Shown in pieces: positions 1-9,704 of a stretch of 64,000 nucleotides of DNA. Both the position numbers and the translations under genes were made by a program. The stretch is from an uncultured Dehalococcoidia bacterium (GTDB lineage: Bacteria; Chloroflexota; Dehalococcoidia; Lucifugimonadales; UBA3495). The notes under the pieces were generated by a model. That model saw only the letters and a program-made list of their open reading frames with translations, was not told the origin of the DNA and searched no databases. The stretch covers positions 743,335-807,334 of the forward strand of contig CATOSP010000003.1 in assembly GCA_951812625.1 (NCBI GenBank), in the 5' to 3' direction. The number at the start of each line of letters is the position of its first letter. The first letter of the stretch is position 1.

Positions 1-1
1 T

Positions 2-214
2 CTGGCCGAGTTGGTCAATTACGGGAAAGCTGTACGAGCCGGGACACTGGAGTACGTCCAGGGTCTGACCGCTGAAGACTACGCAGTAGTGCCCAGGGAG
101 CAGAGGCCGGAGATGTCCGTCGGCGCAATCTGCCGCCAGATCATAGGCGAGGTTTACCAGCACCAGGGACACATCGCATACCTGCGAGGTCTGCTGCGGG
201 CCGGGCAGGTGTGA
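2..214 (+). CDS. DinB-like family protein, C-terminal fragment (runs off the left edge)
   Basis: The frame is open from the first bases of the window, so the start lies outside. The roughly 70 visible residues end in a Gly-rich, His-containing helix (IGEVYQHQGHIAYLRGLLR), which resembles the last helix of DinB/YfiT-like four-helix proteins, where a C-terminal His belongs to the metal triad. These proteins act in thiol-dependent transferase or unknown detoxification roles. Only the C-terminus is present, so the family call rests on that helix alone. The gene converges on the SUF operon, and no clear terminator lies in the gap. Confidence 0.5.
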   Translation: MAELVNYGKAVRAGTLEYVQGLTAEDYAVVPREQRPEMSVGAICRQIIGEVYQHQGHIAYLRGLLRAGQV

Positions 215-283
215 GGTCCGCTCGGACGCCTTCCGCGAAAGTGCCGCGGTGCTGTGTAGCGGCCCTGGTCTTCGGATCGTGTC

Positions 284-748
284 TCAGCCTTGGCGGGCCA
301 GAAACATCTCTACGCCAACTTCCAGGGCCGTCCACGGTAGCAGGGCGCACTTGATGCGCACGGGGTATTGTCTCACGGCCTGCAGCGCGTTCAGGTCTCC
401 CAAGTCTGCAGCGGGTCGATCGCCAATACCGCGTCCCTGCATCATACCCCGTACACTGTCAGAAAGGCCCTGGAGTTCCGGCAGCGTCCTGCCAGTCGAC
501 AGTTCGGCCATCATCGACGCGGAGGCGCGGATTATGGAGCAACCTTCGGACCTGGCGCTTGCACCGGAGACCCGTCCCCACTGGTCCAGCTTTAGCTGGT
601 AGATGACACGGTCGCCGCAGAAGGGGTTGAACTCCTCTGCCTCTACGTCTGGAGCATCCAGCGGGACGTTGTTTCTGGGGTTTCGGCAGTGGTCGAGAAC
701 CATCTGGCCGTAAAGCCCCTCTAGGGTTACGTCCGGGACGTCTGGCAT
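284..748 (-). CDS. SufU/NifU-like iron-sulfur scaffold, second paralogue
   Basis: A 154-residue IscU-fold protein. The cysteine ligands are visible in family context: HCRNPRN near residue 20, NPFCGD near 44, EGCSI near 69 and IKCALLPW near 133. In SUF systems this protein relays sulfur from SufS, or zinc and iron-sulfur precursors, towards SufBCD. It is the last gene of the operon, 65 nt beyond the small unknown gene, with AAGGGCC just ahead of the ATG. It is clearly diverged from the sufU copy at 1152-1601 (different N-terminus; Cys in place of Asn in the first motif), so it may have a specialised role. Family call sure; division of labour unknown. Confidence 0.9.
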   Translation of the reverse strand: MPDVPDVTLEGLYGQMVLDHCRNPRNNVPLDAPDVEAEEFNPFCGDRVIYQLKLDQWGRVSGASARSEGCSIIRASASMMAELSTGRTLPELQGLSDSVRGMMQGRGIGDRPAADLGDLNALQAVRQYPVRIKCALLPWTALEVGVEMFLARQG

Positions 749-813
749 GGCCCTTCAAGGCTCTCGTACGAATGGGAATCTTTGAGAATTGTCTTCGAGA
801 CTCTGTGACACTG

Positions 814-1059
814 TCATTGACAGTCTTGAAAATCGTCTGCGTAAGGGTTTGTCAGCAGATCATCCAATTCGTAGCAGTGGACTTCTGTGCCGAACTTGAT
901 GCTGGGATGGAGATAAGCGCCAGGGAATGTGGAGACGGTATCCCGACCGGCTTCCTCCGCTCTCTCCCTACTTGAAAAAACCCCTATGATGAGGGATTCG
1001 TCCTCCATCACTTGGGGAATTTGCAGGTTTGCCGTGACAACCCAGACCTCTTTACCCAT
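814..1059 (-). CDS. Small conserved-looking protein between two sufU genes
   Basis: An 81-residue ORF beginning MGKEVWVVTANLQ and ending in an acidic tail with a Cys (DDFQDCQ). The start has a good upstream GAGGA (on the minus strand). It has no recognisable domain, signal peptide or membrane segment. The pattern of beta strand, ExAE-rich helix and hydrophobic strand looks like a small alpha/beta fold. It lies co-directional inside the suf gene run, with gaps of 92 and 65 nt, so co-transcription is plausible. A function in iron-sulfur assembly is only a context guess. Confidence 0.6.
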   Translation of the reverse strand: MGKEVWVVTANLQIPQVMEDESLIIGVFSSRERAEEAGRDTVSTFPGAYLHPSIKFGTEVHCYELDDLLTNPYADDFQDCQ

Positions 1060-1151
1060 ATCCTCCTCACGTCCTCACATCCACAGAATCCGGTTGCCGT
1101 TTGGTGAAAGGGACCGCTATCTCGGTAGACCGCTCATCTGGCGACGAGTAC

Positions 1152-1601
1152 TCACTCGGTGGTAGCGGACTCCTGAGTTCCTTCCAGAGCAGCCTTGAGC
1201 GTGTGCCAGGCAAGGATAGCACACTTGATGCGCGTTGGGAATTCGGCGACTCCGGCGAGACTCTCCAGGTCCTCAAGGGCATCGTAGTCCGGTTCCTCGC
1301 CGGGTTCGGTGAGCATCCGGTGAAAGGCACCGAAAATCTCCTCGGCCCGCTCGACGCTTTGCCCCTTTACGCTTTGTGTCAGCATCGATGCCGAGGCCCT
1401 GGATATTGCGCACCCGGAACCCTGGAACCCGACTTCGCTGATGATGTCCCCATCCAACTTGAGGTAAAGAGCGATCTTGTCACCACAGAGAGGATTGAAG
1501 CCGTCGGCGGAACGGTCGGCCTCCTCCAGCTTGTAGAAGTTCCGGGGCTTGCTGTTGTGCTCCAGCAGAATTTCCTGATAAAGTTCGCTCAGGTCTGACA
1601 T
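1152..1601 (-). CDS. sufU: SufU-type iron-sulfur scaffold/sulfur acceptor
   Basis: A 149-residue IscU-fold protein with NPLCGD (Cys near 39), GCAISRASASM (Cys near 64) and IKCAILAW (Cys near 126), plus the Asp after the first Cys typical of SufU. SufU accepts persulfide from SufS and feeds the SufBCD scaffold. The start lies 3 nt after the sufS stop, so translation is probably coupled. The position normally occupied by the motif DHYKNPRN reads EHNSKPRN, a small departure from the family. The C-terminal tail is poorly conserved. A second paralogue ends the operon. Confidence 0.92.
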   Translation of the reverse strand: MSDLSELYQEILLEHNSKPRNFYKLEEADRSADGFNPLCGDKIALYLKLDGDIISEVGFQGSGCAISRASASMLTQSVKGQSVERAEEIFGAFHRMLTEPGEEPDYDALEDLESLAGVAEFPTRIKCAILAWHTLKAALEGTQESATTE

Positions 1602-1604
1602 TGA

Positions 1605-2876
1605 CTAAAGACCCCTTCCGAAGACCTCGATGGTACGGTCGATTCCCTTGACCAGGGCGTCGATCTCCTCCCTTGTGTTGTAGAGCGCGAGGGAGGCCCT
1701 TGCAGTGGCGGGAATCTCGTACCTGTCCATAACCGGCTGGGCGCAGTGGTGGCCCGTGCGCACGGCGATTCCCTCAGTGTCCAGAATTGTGCCGATGTCA
1801 TGGGGGTGGATGCCCTCCATAACGAAGGACAACACGCCAGCCTTCTCCCGCGCCGTGCCTATGATCTGCAGCCCCTCAATGGCGGACAGGCGCTGCGTGC
1901 CGTACTCCAGCAACTCGCGTTCGTAGTTGTAAATGTTGCTCATTCCCAGGTTGGAGATGTAGTCGATGGCCGTGCCCAGGCCGATGGCCCCGGCGATGTC
2001 TGGAGTCCCAGCCTCGAACTTGTGAGGCAGGTCGTTGTAGATGGTCTTTTCGAAGGTGACCGACTTGATCATCTCGCCGCCGCCCTGATAGGGAGGCATG
2101 GCGTTGAGCAGGTCAGCCCGACCGTATAGCACTCCGATACCGGTGGGGCCGTAGAGCTTGTGCCCGGAGAAGACGAAGAAGTCGCAGCCCAGGTCCTGCA
2201 CATCGACGGTCATGTGGGGAGCCGACTGGGCACCGTCTACCAGCACGGGAACTCCCAAACCGTGGGCCATGTCGGTTATTTGCTTGGCGGGATTGACGGT
2301 CCCGAGGGCGTTAGACTGGTGGACAATGGAGACCAGCTTTGTTCTCGGCCCAAGCAGCCTTTCATATTCCTCCATCACCAACTCGCCGCTGTCAGTGATG
2401 GGAATGACTTTCAGGTGCGCCCCACGTTCCTGGCACAGGATTTGCCAGGGGACGATGTTGGAGTGATGCTCCATCGCGGTGACGATTATCTCATCGCCTT
2501 CCCCGACGTTTTGCCTGCCGAAGGTCTGCGCGACAAGGTTGATGCCCTCGGTGGTGCCGCGGACGTATATGATCTCCTCGTCCGCTTCTGCATTGATAAA
2601 CCTGCGGACCTTGGCACGGGCCTCCTCATAATGGTCGGTGGCTCGCTGGCTGAGGGTGTGAACTCCCCGGTGTACGTTGGAGTTGTCCATCGTGTAATAC
2701 TGAACCAGCGTATCAATAACCGCCTGGGGCTTCTGGCTGGTGGAGGCGTTGTCCAGGTAAACCAGGGGTTTCCCATTGACCATCTGGTGAAGCACGGGGA
2801 AGTCCGTGCGCACCGTCTCAACATCCACTCCCGGCCCCACGACCGGCGTTATGGCACCAGAACTACCGGTGGTCAT
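1605..2876 (-). CDS. sufS: Cysteine desulfurase SufS
   Basis: A PLP enzyme of 423 residues that takes sulfur from cysteine for iron-sulfur assembly. The PLP lysine sits in SGHKLYGPTG (about residue 240) and the active-site cysteine in RTGHHCAQP (about 378). The frame is open for 72 more codons upstream, but that part overlaps sufD and is low-complexity Arg-rich. The ATG at 2876 overlaps the sufD stop as ATGA and gives the family's normal length. It lies in a compact operon sufB-C-D-S-U. The family is certain. Confidence 0.96.
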   Translation of the reverse strand: MTTGSSGAITPVVGPGVDVETVRTDFPVLHQMVNGKPLVYLDNASTSQKPQAVIDTLVQYYTMDNSNVHRGVHTLSQRATDHYEEARAKVRRFINAEADEEIIYVRGTTEGINLVAQTFGRQNVGEGDEIIVTAMEHHSNIVPWQILCQERGAHLKVIPITDSGELVMEEYERLLGPRTKLVSIVHQSNALGTVNPAKQITDMAHGLGVPVLVDGAQSAPHMTVDVQDLGCDFFVFSGHKLYGPTGIGVLYGRADLLNAMPPYQGGGEMIKSVTFEKTIYNDLPHKFEAGTPDIAGAIGLGTAIDYISNLGMSNIYNYERELLEYGTQRLSAIEGLQIIGTAREKAGVLSFVMEGIHPHDIGTILDTEGIAVRTGHHCAQPVMDRYEIPATARASLALYNTREEIDALVKGIDRTIEVFGRGL

Positions 2877-4225
2877 GGTCTCCCCCCGAATACGACTGAT
2901 TCCGCCGGAATAGAGCCTGCGAAGACGGTTTCGAGGAAGCCGTGGACTTGCTCCACGCCAACGGTATCCACTATTTCGGCTGCGAAGGCCTGAATGAGCA
3001 TCTTGGTGGCAGTGGCCCGGTCCAGCCCCCGGCTCTGCATGTAGAAGAGGGTATCCTGGTCTATGTGCCCGGCGGTTGCCCCGTGACCGCACTGAACGTC
3101 ATCGGCATAGATCAACAGAGACGGCTTGCTGTCTACCTCAGCCTCGTGGGACAGAACCAGGTTCTTGTCGGTCTGGCGGGAGTCGGCCTTCTGAGCGTCT
3201 CTCCGCACTGTGACGGTCCCGCCGAAGACGGCCCGGGACTTTCCGGACAGAATTCCCTTGTAGAACAACCGGCTGGTGGTGTGGGGCTTGGCGTGGTCGA
3301 TGTTAATCAGGTTGTCGATGTGTTGACTTCCGGTGGTAGCATAGAGGCCCCTCAAATCGCAGGAGGCCCCCGGCGCGTCAAGGGTAACCAGGAAATCGTT
3401 CCTGGCCATAGCCGCGCCGGTGGTGAAGGAGGAGGAAGTCACCGAGCTGTCCTGCCCTTGGAGCACCCGGCTGGTGCCGACGTGGAACCCGTCGGGCGTG
3501 TCCATTAGCAGGCGGAAGTGATCTACATGTGAGCCTTGGCCTACGGCCATCTCCAGGACGGCGTTGGTGAAGTTGCTGCCCCCGGTCAGATCGACGTAGC
3601 TTTCCACCAGGGTTAGCCGTGCGTTCCTCCCCACTTGGACAAGGGTCCGGGGGTGAGTGACCTGGGGCTGTGGACCGGCTGTGCTGACAAATACAAGATT
3701 GACCGGAGAAGCGGTGACGGCATTGTCCGGCACCTGGATCGATGCGCCGTCATTGATGAAGGCGGTGTTCAATGCGGCGAAGGCGTCGTCGTCGAATGAA
3801 GCAAGCTGGGCCAGACCATCGCGGACAGGTCCCGAATTTCCATTCAAGGCTGAGGCCAGGTCGCTGCAAACAGTCCCGTTCTGTGCCGGGGCGATGGTCG
3901 AGAGAGCTTCGGAGAATTTGCCGTCCACGAAGACCAGGTTGGTCCATGCCTCGTCCCAGGGGGCAAGGCTGCGCACCGTTCCGGCGTCCAGTCCGCCGGT
4001 GGAGTCCGTTGCCTGAGGGGACTCGAAGGCTATGGCCGCCAGGGGCCGGAGGTTGGTGTACTTCCAGCGTTCGTTGCCTCGGCGTGCCGTGGGGAGACCG
4101 AGTTCGTTGAACCGATCCCAGGCGGCGGCACGCAGGTCGACAAGCCAGGACGGGCCGGGACGAATAGCGGCAAGGGCCTGGAAGTCTTCGTGATACCGTG
4201 GGTATCGTATGGTGGATGTTGTCAT
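2873..4225 (-). CDS. sufD: Fe-S cluster assembly protein SufD
   Basis: A 450-residue SufB/SufD-fold protein. The N-terminal helical part (RRGNERWKYTNL near residue 50) is followed by the right-handed beta-helix core, and the C-terminal part has the ADDVQCGHGAT and QSRGLDRATA motifs of SufD. It forms the scaffold complex with SufB and the SufC ATPase in the cytoplasm. It ends in an ATGA overlap with sufS and starts 24 nt after sufC, so it is translated from the same message. Confidence 0.95.
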   Translation of the reverse strand: MTTSTIRYPRYHEDFQALAAIRPGPSWLVDLRAAAWDRFNELGLPTARRGNERWKYTNLRPLAAIAFESPQATDSTGGLDAGTVRSLAPWDEAWTNLVFVDGKFSEALSTIAPAQNGTVCSDLASALNGNSGPVRDGLAQLASFDDDAFAALNTAFINDGASIQVPDNAVTASPVNLVFVSTAGPQPQVTHPRTLVQVGRNARLTLVESYVDLTGGSNFTNAVLEMAVGQGSHVDHFRLLMDTPDGFHVGTSRVLQGQDSSVTSSSFTTGAAMARNDFLVTLDAPGASCDLRGLYATTGSQHIDNLINIDHAKPHTTSRLFYKGILSGKSRAVFGGTVTVRRDAQKADSRQTDKNLVLSHEAEVDSKPSLLIYADDVQCGHGATAGHIDQDTLFYMQSRGLDRATATKMLIQAFAAEIVDTVGVEQVHGFLETVFAGSIPAESVVFGGRP

Positions 4226-4249
4226 CAGACGTTGTTGACTGCCATCAGG

Positions 4250-5038
4250 CTACTGGCTGGCTTCGACCGACTCCCGGATCCAGTCGTAGCCCTTTTCCTC
4301 CAATTCATGGGCCAGGGCGGGGCCGCCAGAGCGGACAATGCGCCCGTCCATCAGGACGTGAACGAAGTCGGGGGTGATGTAGTTGAGCATCCGCTGGTAG
4401 TGGGTTACCAGCACGATGGCATTGGAGTCGCTCCGCAGCTTGTTCACCCCGTCGGCCACGATGCGGAGGGCATCGATGTCCAGCCCAGAGTCGGTCTCGT
4501 CCAGCACAGCCAGTTTCGGCTCTAGCATGGCCATTTGCAGGATCTCGTTGCGCTTCTTCTCACCGCCGGAGAAGCCCTCATTGACGGTGCGCCGTGCCAG
4601 GTCAGGATCGATTTCCACCATCTGGATCTTTTCCCGGAGCATACGGTCAAACTCGCGGGCGCTAAGCTCTTCCTCGCCGTTATGCTCACGGAGGGCGTCC
4701 ACCGCGGCCTTGAGAAATTGCCAGGCACGCACACCGGGAAGCTCCACCGGGTACTGAAAGGCGAGGAATACACCCTGGCGGGCCCGTTCTTCAGGTTCCA
4801 TCGCCAGTAGGTCATTGCCCCGGTAGACCACTTCGCCTTGGGTGATCTCGTACTCGGGCCGCCCGGCCAGGACGTTGGCCAAGGTGCTCTTACCTGAGCC
4901 GTTGGGTCCCATAATCGCGTGGACTTCCCCGGCGTTGACCAAGAAGTCAATCCCGTTAAGGATGCCCGAGTCGGCCACCTTTACGTGGAGGTCGTGGACT
5001 TCAAGCATGGGTTGGTTGTTGCCGTTCGAGTCGTTCAT
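4250..5038 (-). CDS. sufC: Fe-S assembly ATPase SufC
   Basis: A 262-residue ABC-type ATPase without membrane segments. Walker A GPNGSGKS is at about residues 44-51, the Q-loop near AFQYPVELPG, the ABC signature FSGGEKKRNE near 155 and Walker B LAVLDETDSGLD near 175. The ETDSGLD sequence and SGGEKKR signature are diagnostic of SufC. It powers remodelling of the SufBD scaffold. It sits between sufB and sufD in the usual order. Confidence 0.97.
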   Translation of the reverse strand: MNDSNGNNQPMLEVHDLHVKVADSGILNGIDFLVNAGEVHAIMGPNGSGKSTLANVLAGRPEYEITQGEVVYRGNDLLAMEPEERARQGVFLAFQYPVELPGVRAWQFLKAAVDALREHNGEEELSAREFDRMLREKIQMVEIDPDLARRTVNEGFSGGEKKRNEILQMAMLEPKLAVLDETDSGLDIDALRIVADGVNKLRSDSNAIVLVTHYQRMLNYITPDFVHVLMDGRIVRSGGPALAHELEEKGYDWIRESVEASQ

Positions 5039-5104
5039 GGTCCTCTAGCTGCCAATTTCCGTGACAATAGTAGACTTCTCGTTACAAGAGCAGCTTCTAG
5101 TAAC

Positions 5105-5122
5105 ATCCACCTGGAGGTGGAT
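5105..5122. other. Short hairpin in the sufB-sufC spacer
   Basis: ATCCACCT and AGGTGGAT form an 8-bp inverted repeat with a 2-nt centre, in the 105-nt gap between sufB and sufC. No U-run follows on either strand, so it is not a terminator. It could set relative expression of sufB and the later genes by RNA processing. The structure is visible; the role is a guess. Confidence 0.4.
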
Positions 5123-5143
5123 AGACTTGCAAGTACTCCGTAC

Positions 5144-6613
<1,470 letters not shown>

Positions 6614-6696
6614 GTATAGTCACCCTCTCAGGCAGGCACGGCCCTGGAAGCGCCAAAGTGCGTCCCTGCAATTGTTGACCCGTTGACTAGACAATT

Positions 6697-6725
6697 ATGC
6701 TAACACCGCCCCAATTCAGTGTCAA
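6697..6725 (-). promoter_or_regulatory. Probable sigma-70-type promoter of the suf operon
   Basis: On the minus strand TTGACA (6725-6720) is followed after 17 nt by TAGCAT (6702-6697), about 85 nt upstream of sufB. The surrounding 307-base divergent gap (6614-6920) to tatD also has an AATTGT...ACAATT inverted pair and repeated GTTGAC at 6670-6696, which could be an operator. No regulator gene (sufR or iscR type) is present nearby. A promoter with the same two hexamers and spacing is seen at 23411. Confidence 0.45.
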
Positions 6726-6920
6726 CGATAATCGTAGCGCGGAACTGGGGGCAATCCAGGAGCTCCACAGCCGGGCCGAAACAAGGTCGTGGGAACTGAT
6801 TCGACGGTACATCACCGCTTCCCCGAAATCGGGAATTCACTCTCGCCGGGTGGGTGTATACTATCGTTGATTGCCGTCGCCATCATCTCTTCTAATCCTT
6901 CCTATATGGAGCAAGGGCAG

Positions 6921-7715
6921 ATGCCGCAAGAACCTACTCTCGGAGATTGTCATACTCACATCGACAATTACCCGGCCCATGAGATGCCGGAGATCCTGCA
7001 ACGGGCCGAGGACGCGGGAGTCCGATTCATTGTGCTGGCCGGTACCACTGTGGATTCGACCAGGAAGTGCATTGACCTTTCCAATCAGTATGACATGCTT
7101 TATGCCGGGGTGGGCATCCACCCAATGCAGGCCCGTGACAGGATTGACGGCGAGGCCTACGAGGAGTTGAAATCCCTGGCCGAGGGCTCGGAGAAGGTAG
7201 TCTGCATCAGCGAGATTGGGCTGGATTTCCTGCCAGACTCGCCGGACCATGACGTGCAATATCAGGTGTTCCGGGAGCAGATACGGCTGGCCAAGAGCCT
7301 TTCCCTTCCGATCATATTCCACTCGCGGGAGTCCCACCCGGAGGTCTTCCAGACCCTTCGGGAGGAGGGCGCCGGTGACGTGGGAGGCGTGATGCACTAT
7401 TTCCAGGCCGATGAGGCCACGGCGCGGGAGGCTATCGACGGCGGCTTCTACATCTCCCTGGCCCGTCCGCTTCTGAGACTGCCGGAACTGCAGGAAGTGG
7501 CGAAGGTCATACCCCTGGAAAACATCGTCCTGGAAACCGACGCCTCGCCCCAACCCTTCAAGAAGTACCGGCACAACTGGACCGAACCCCGACACGTTCA
7601 GACCGTAGCCCAGAAACTCGCCGAGTTGAGGGGTATCACCCTGGAAGAAGTGGCGGAGACTACATCGAAGAACATCACCGGTCTGCTTCGGCTGGAGCAT
7701 CTGGTTAGTAGTTAG
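6921..7715 (+). CDS. tatD: TatD family metal-dependent hydrolase
   Basis: A TIM-barrel amidohydrolase-superfamily nuclease or hydrolase. The N-terminal HTHID metal motif is at about residues 10-14, followed by GLD with the Glu ligand (SEIGLDF), FHSRE, and the C-terminal ETDAS motif carrying the last Asp. The frame is open upstream to 6789, but GGAG at 6908-6911 lies 9 nt before the ATG at 6921, and the resulting N-terminus matches the family. The last motif normally reads ETDAPYL; here it is ETDASPQPF, a small variation. TatD proteins act in DNA quality control. Confidence 0.88.
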   Translation: MPQEPTLGDCHTHIDNYPAHEMPEILQRAEDAGVRFIVLAGTTVDSTRKCIDLSNQYDMLYAGVGIHPMQARDRIDGEAYEELKSLAEGSEKVVCISEIGLDFLPDSPDHDVQYQVFREQIRLAKSLSLPIIFHSRESHPEVFQTLREEGAGDVGGVMHYFQADEATAREAIDGGFYISLARPLLRLPELQEVAKVIPLENIVLETDASPQPFKKYRHNWTEPRHVQTVAQKLAELRGITLEEVAETTSKNITGLLRLEHLVSS

Positions 7716-7809
7716 CGGCTAGCCCATGTGCGGGGATTGAGCCTCAGCCAAGGCCGATGTTAACATTAGTCCAATCTCACACTACCGAATCGACACATTG
7801 GAGCCGGGG

Positions 7810-8403
7810 ATGATGTTGTCCGAGAGTTGTCAGGTGGCGCTAAAAGAGTGGGCGGTAACGGTGCGCGCGTTGGCCGACGGAAGTCAGACACTCCTACTGC
7901 GCAAGGGTGGTATCCACGAAGAGAGCAAGGACTTCCGTGTGATACACCCCGAGTTCCTGCTATACCCAACCTACGAGCACCAGCGGGAGGACCTGCTGCG
8001 TGAAGAGTTCCAGCCCGCGCTGCGAGACCTGCTGGCTGAGGAACGGTACGGGCAGGTGATCACCTTCTCGCACTTCGGGAAGGTAGATGAGCTTATCGAA
8101 ATCTCCGACCAGGAGAAAGTGGACGATCTGGCCCCCCATTACATATGGACAAAGGCTTATGCCCAGTCCCGGCTGCACTGGAAGCCCATGCTCCCGCTGG
8201 CCATTATGCTGATCAGGGTTTACCGCATGGAGCACCCCGTGACCGTGCCCTACTATAAGGAGTACAGCGGTTGCACTTCGTGGGTGGATATTCTTGACCC
8301 TGTATCGCTGGGCAAGCTGGAGCCGGTCTTGTCCGATGAAGAGTTCCAGCGGCAGATAGACGAGATCAAGGGGAGCCTGGGGCTGGCAGTGGCCACCGGA
8401 TAG
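7810..8403 (+). CDS. DUF1802 family protein
   Basis: About 197 residues with the family's opening ALKEWAVTVRALADG, LLLRKGGI and HPEFLLYPTYEHQ segments. DUF1802 proteins occur mostly in cyanobacteria and Chloroflexota and have no known biochemical function. A TTG start at 7798 is possible, but GGAG at 7800-7803 lies 6 nt ahead of the ATG at 7810, which decides the start. No signal peptide or membrane segment. It stands alone between tatD and an aldo/keto reductase. Confidence 0.85.
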   Translation: MMLSESCQVALKEWAVTVRALADGSQTLLLRKGGIHEESKDFRVIHPEFLLYPTYEHQREDLLREEFQPALRDLLAEERYGQVITFSHFGKVDELIEISDQEKVDDLAPHYIWTKAYAQSRLHWKPMLPLAIMLIRVYRMEHPVTVPYYKEYSGCTSWVDILDPVSLGKLEPVLSDEEFQRQIDEIKGSLGLAVATG

Positions 8404-8508
8404 GGGCTGGATCCAGATATTTCGGCGCTTCTACTGTAAGGATTGTGGTTTATTGGTCGCGGCTTTTGTTTAGTGGCCTTGATTAAACGTTTCTGAGGAG
8501 CCCTTGTC

Positions 8509-9513
8509 ATGGAATACCGCCAGATGCCCCGCACCGAACTTACCCTTTCCGAAGTTGGATTCGGCGTCTGGACCGTTGCCACCAATTGGTGGGGGAAGCT
8601 GGAGGACCACGAGCGCGCTGCCTTGTTGGAAAACGCTGTGGAGGAGGGGATTAACTTCTTCGACACCGCTGACACCTACGGAGAGGGGTACGGTGAAGAG
8701 CTGCTTGCCAAGGTTCTGGGCCACCGCCGGAATGATCTGGTCATCGCCACTAAGTTCGGCTACGACTTCTACGACAAGACCGCTCCCAGGATCGGGCACC
8801 AGGAAAGGGTTCAGCGATTCGATCGGGAGTTCGTGACCTTTGCCTGCGAGCAGAGCCTGAAACGTCTAAGCACCGACTACATCGACCTGTACCAGATTCA
8901 CAATCCCAGGGTGGACGCCTTGGAACGGGACGAACTGTTCGAGACTCTGGAACAGCTCCAGTTCGAGGGTAAAATCCGCTACTACGGGGTGGCCCTCGGC
9001 CCCGATATCGGCTGGTTTGAGGAGGGGCAGACCTCGATGGCAGACCGGCAAGTGGCCAGTCTGCAGATCATCTACAGCATACTGGAGCAGGAACCAGCCA
9101 TAGACTTCTTCCCCATAGCCCGTGATCACGAGGTAGGCCTGCTTTCCAGGGTGCCCCACGCATCCAACACGCTGACCGGGGAATACATCGAGATCCCCAC
9201 CTTCGCCGAGGGGGACCACCGAGCCCACCGCCGCGCCGAATGGCTGAAGGAAGCCCTGCAGAAGGTGGACCAAGTCCGCTTCCTGGAGTTGGAAGACTCC
9301 AGGACGTTGGGCCAATCCGCGATTCAGTTCTGCCTCAAGAAACCTGAAATTGTGTCAGTACTCCCCAACTTCACCAACCTCGAAGAACTGAAGGAATACA
9401 CCGCGGCAGTGGAGACTCCACCGTTGACCGACGCCGAGCAGGAATACCTGGACGAGCTTTGGACAAACGAATTCTACCTGAAAGACCAGGAACCGGAGTT
9501 CCGCGAGATATAG
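8509..9513 (+). CDS. Aldo/keto reductase
   Basis: 334 residues of the NADPH-dependent aldo/keto reductase barrel. The catalytic tetrad is visible: Asp and Tyr in FDTADTYG (about 51-58), Lys in IATKFGY and His in YQIHNP. The substrate is unknown; the family reduces aldehydes and ketones. It shows no operon partner, and 100 nt separate it from DUF1802. The length is normal. Confidence 0.92.
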   Translation: MEYRQMPRTELTLSEVGFGVWTVATNWWGKLEDHERAALLENAVEEGINFFDTADTYGEGYGEELLAKVLGHRRNDLVIATKFGYDFYDKTAPRIGHQERVQRFDREFVTFACEQSLKRLSTDYIDLYQIHNPRVDALERDELFETLEQLQFEGKIRYYGVALGPDIGWFEEGQTSMADRQVASLQIIYSILEQEPAIDFFPIARDHEVGLLSRVPHASNTLTGEYIEIPTFAEGDHRAHRRAEWLKEALQKVDQVRFLELEDSRTLGQSAIQFCLKKPEIVSVLPNFTNLEELKEYTAAVETPPLTDAEQEYLDELWTNEFYLKDQEPEFREI

Positions 9514-9614
9514 ACCCGGCCAATTCAATCCCCTGGCAACCGCGCCCGAAAGAGCAATTTGCACAGGTCGGACTCTGCTAACGGCTGCCAATCGTCTCTG
9601 GAGACAATTTGAGG

Positions 9615-9644
9615 TTGAACCCACAGCGTCTGCAATGCTAGTAT
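9615..9644 (+). promoter_or_regulatory. Candidate promoter for the DUF1800-DUF1501 genes
   Basis: TTGAAC (9615-9620) and TAGTAT (9639-9644) are spaced by 18 nt, about 60 nt upstream of the DUF1800 start, and GGAGGAG at 9693-9699 follows. The match is moderate. Confidence 0.35.
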
Positions 9645-9704
9645 ACGCACAACATCTATAAATGTTGCCACACACTGGCGCGCCCAAACTTGGGAGGAGA
9701 TCGT

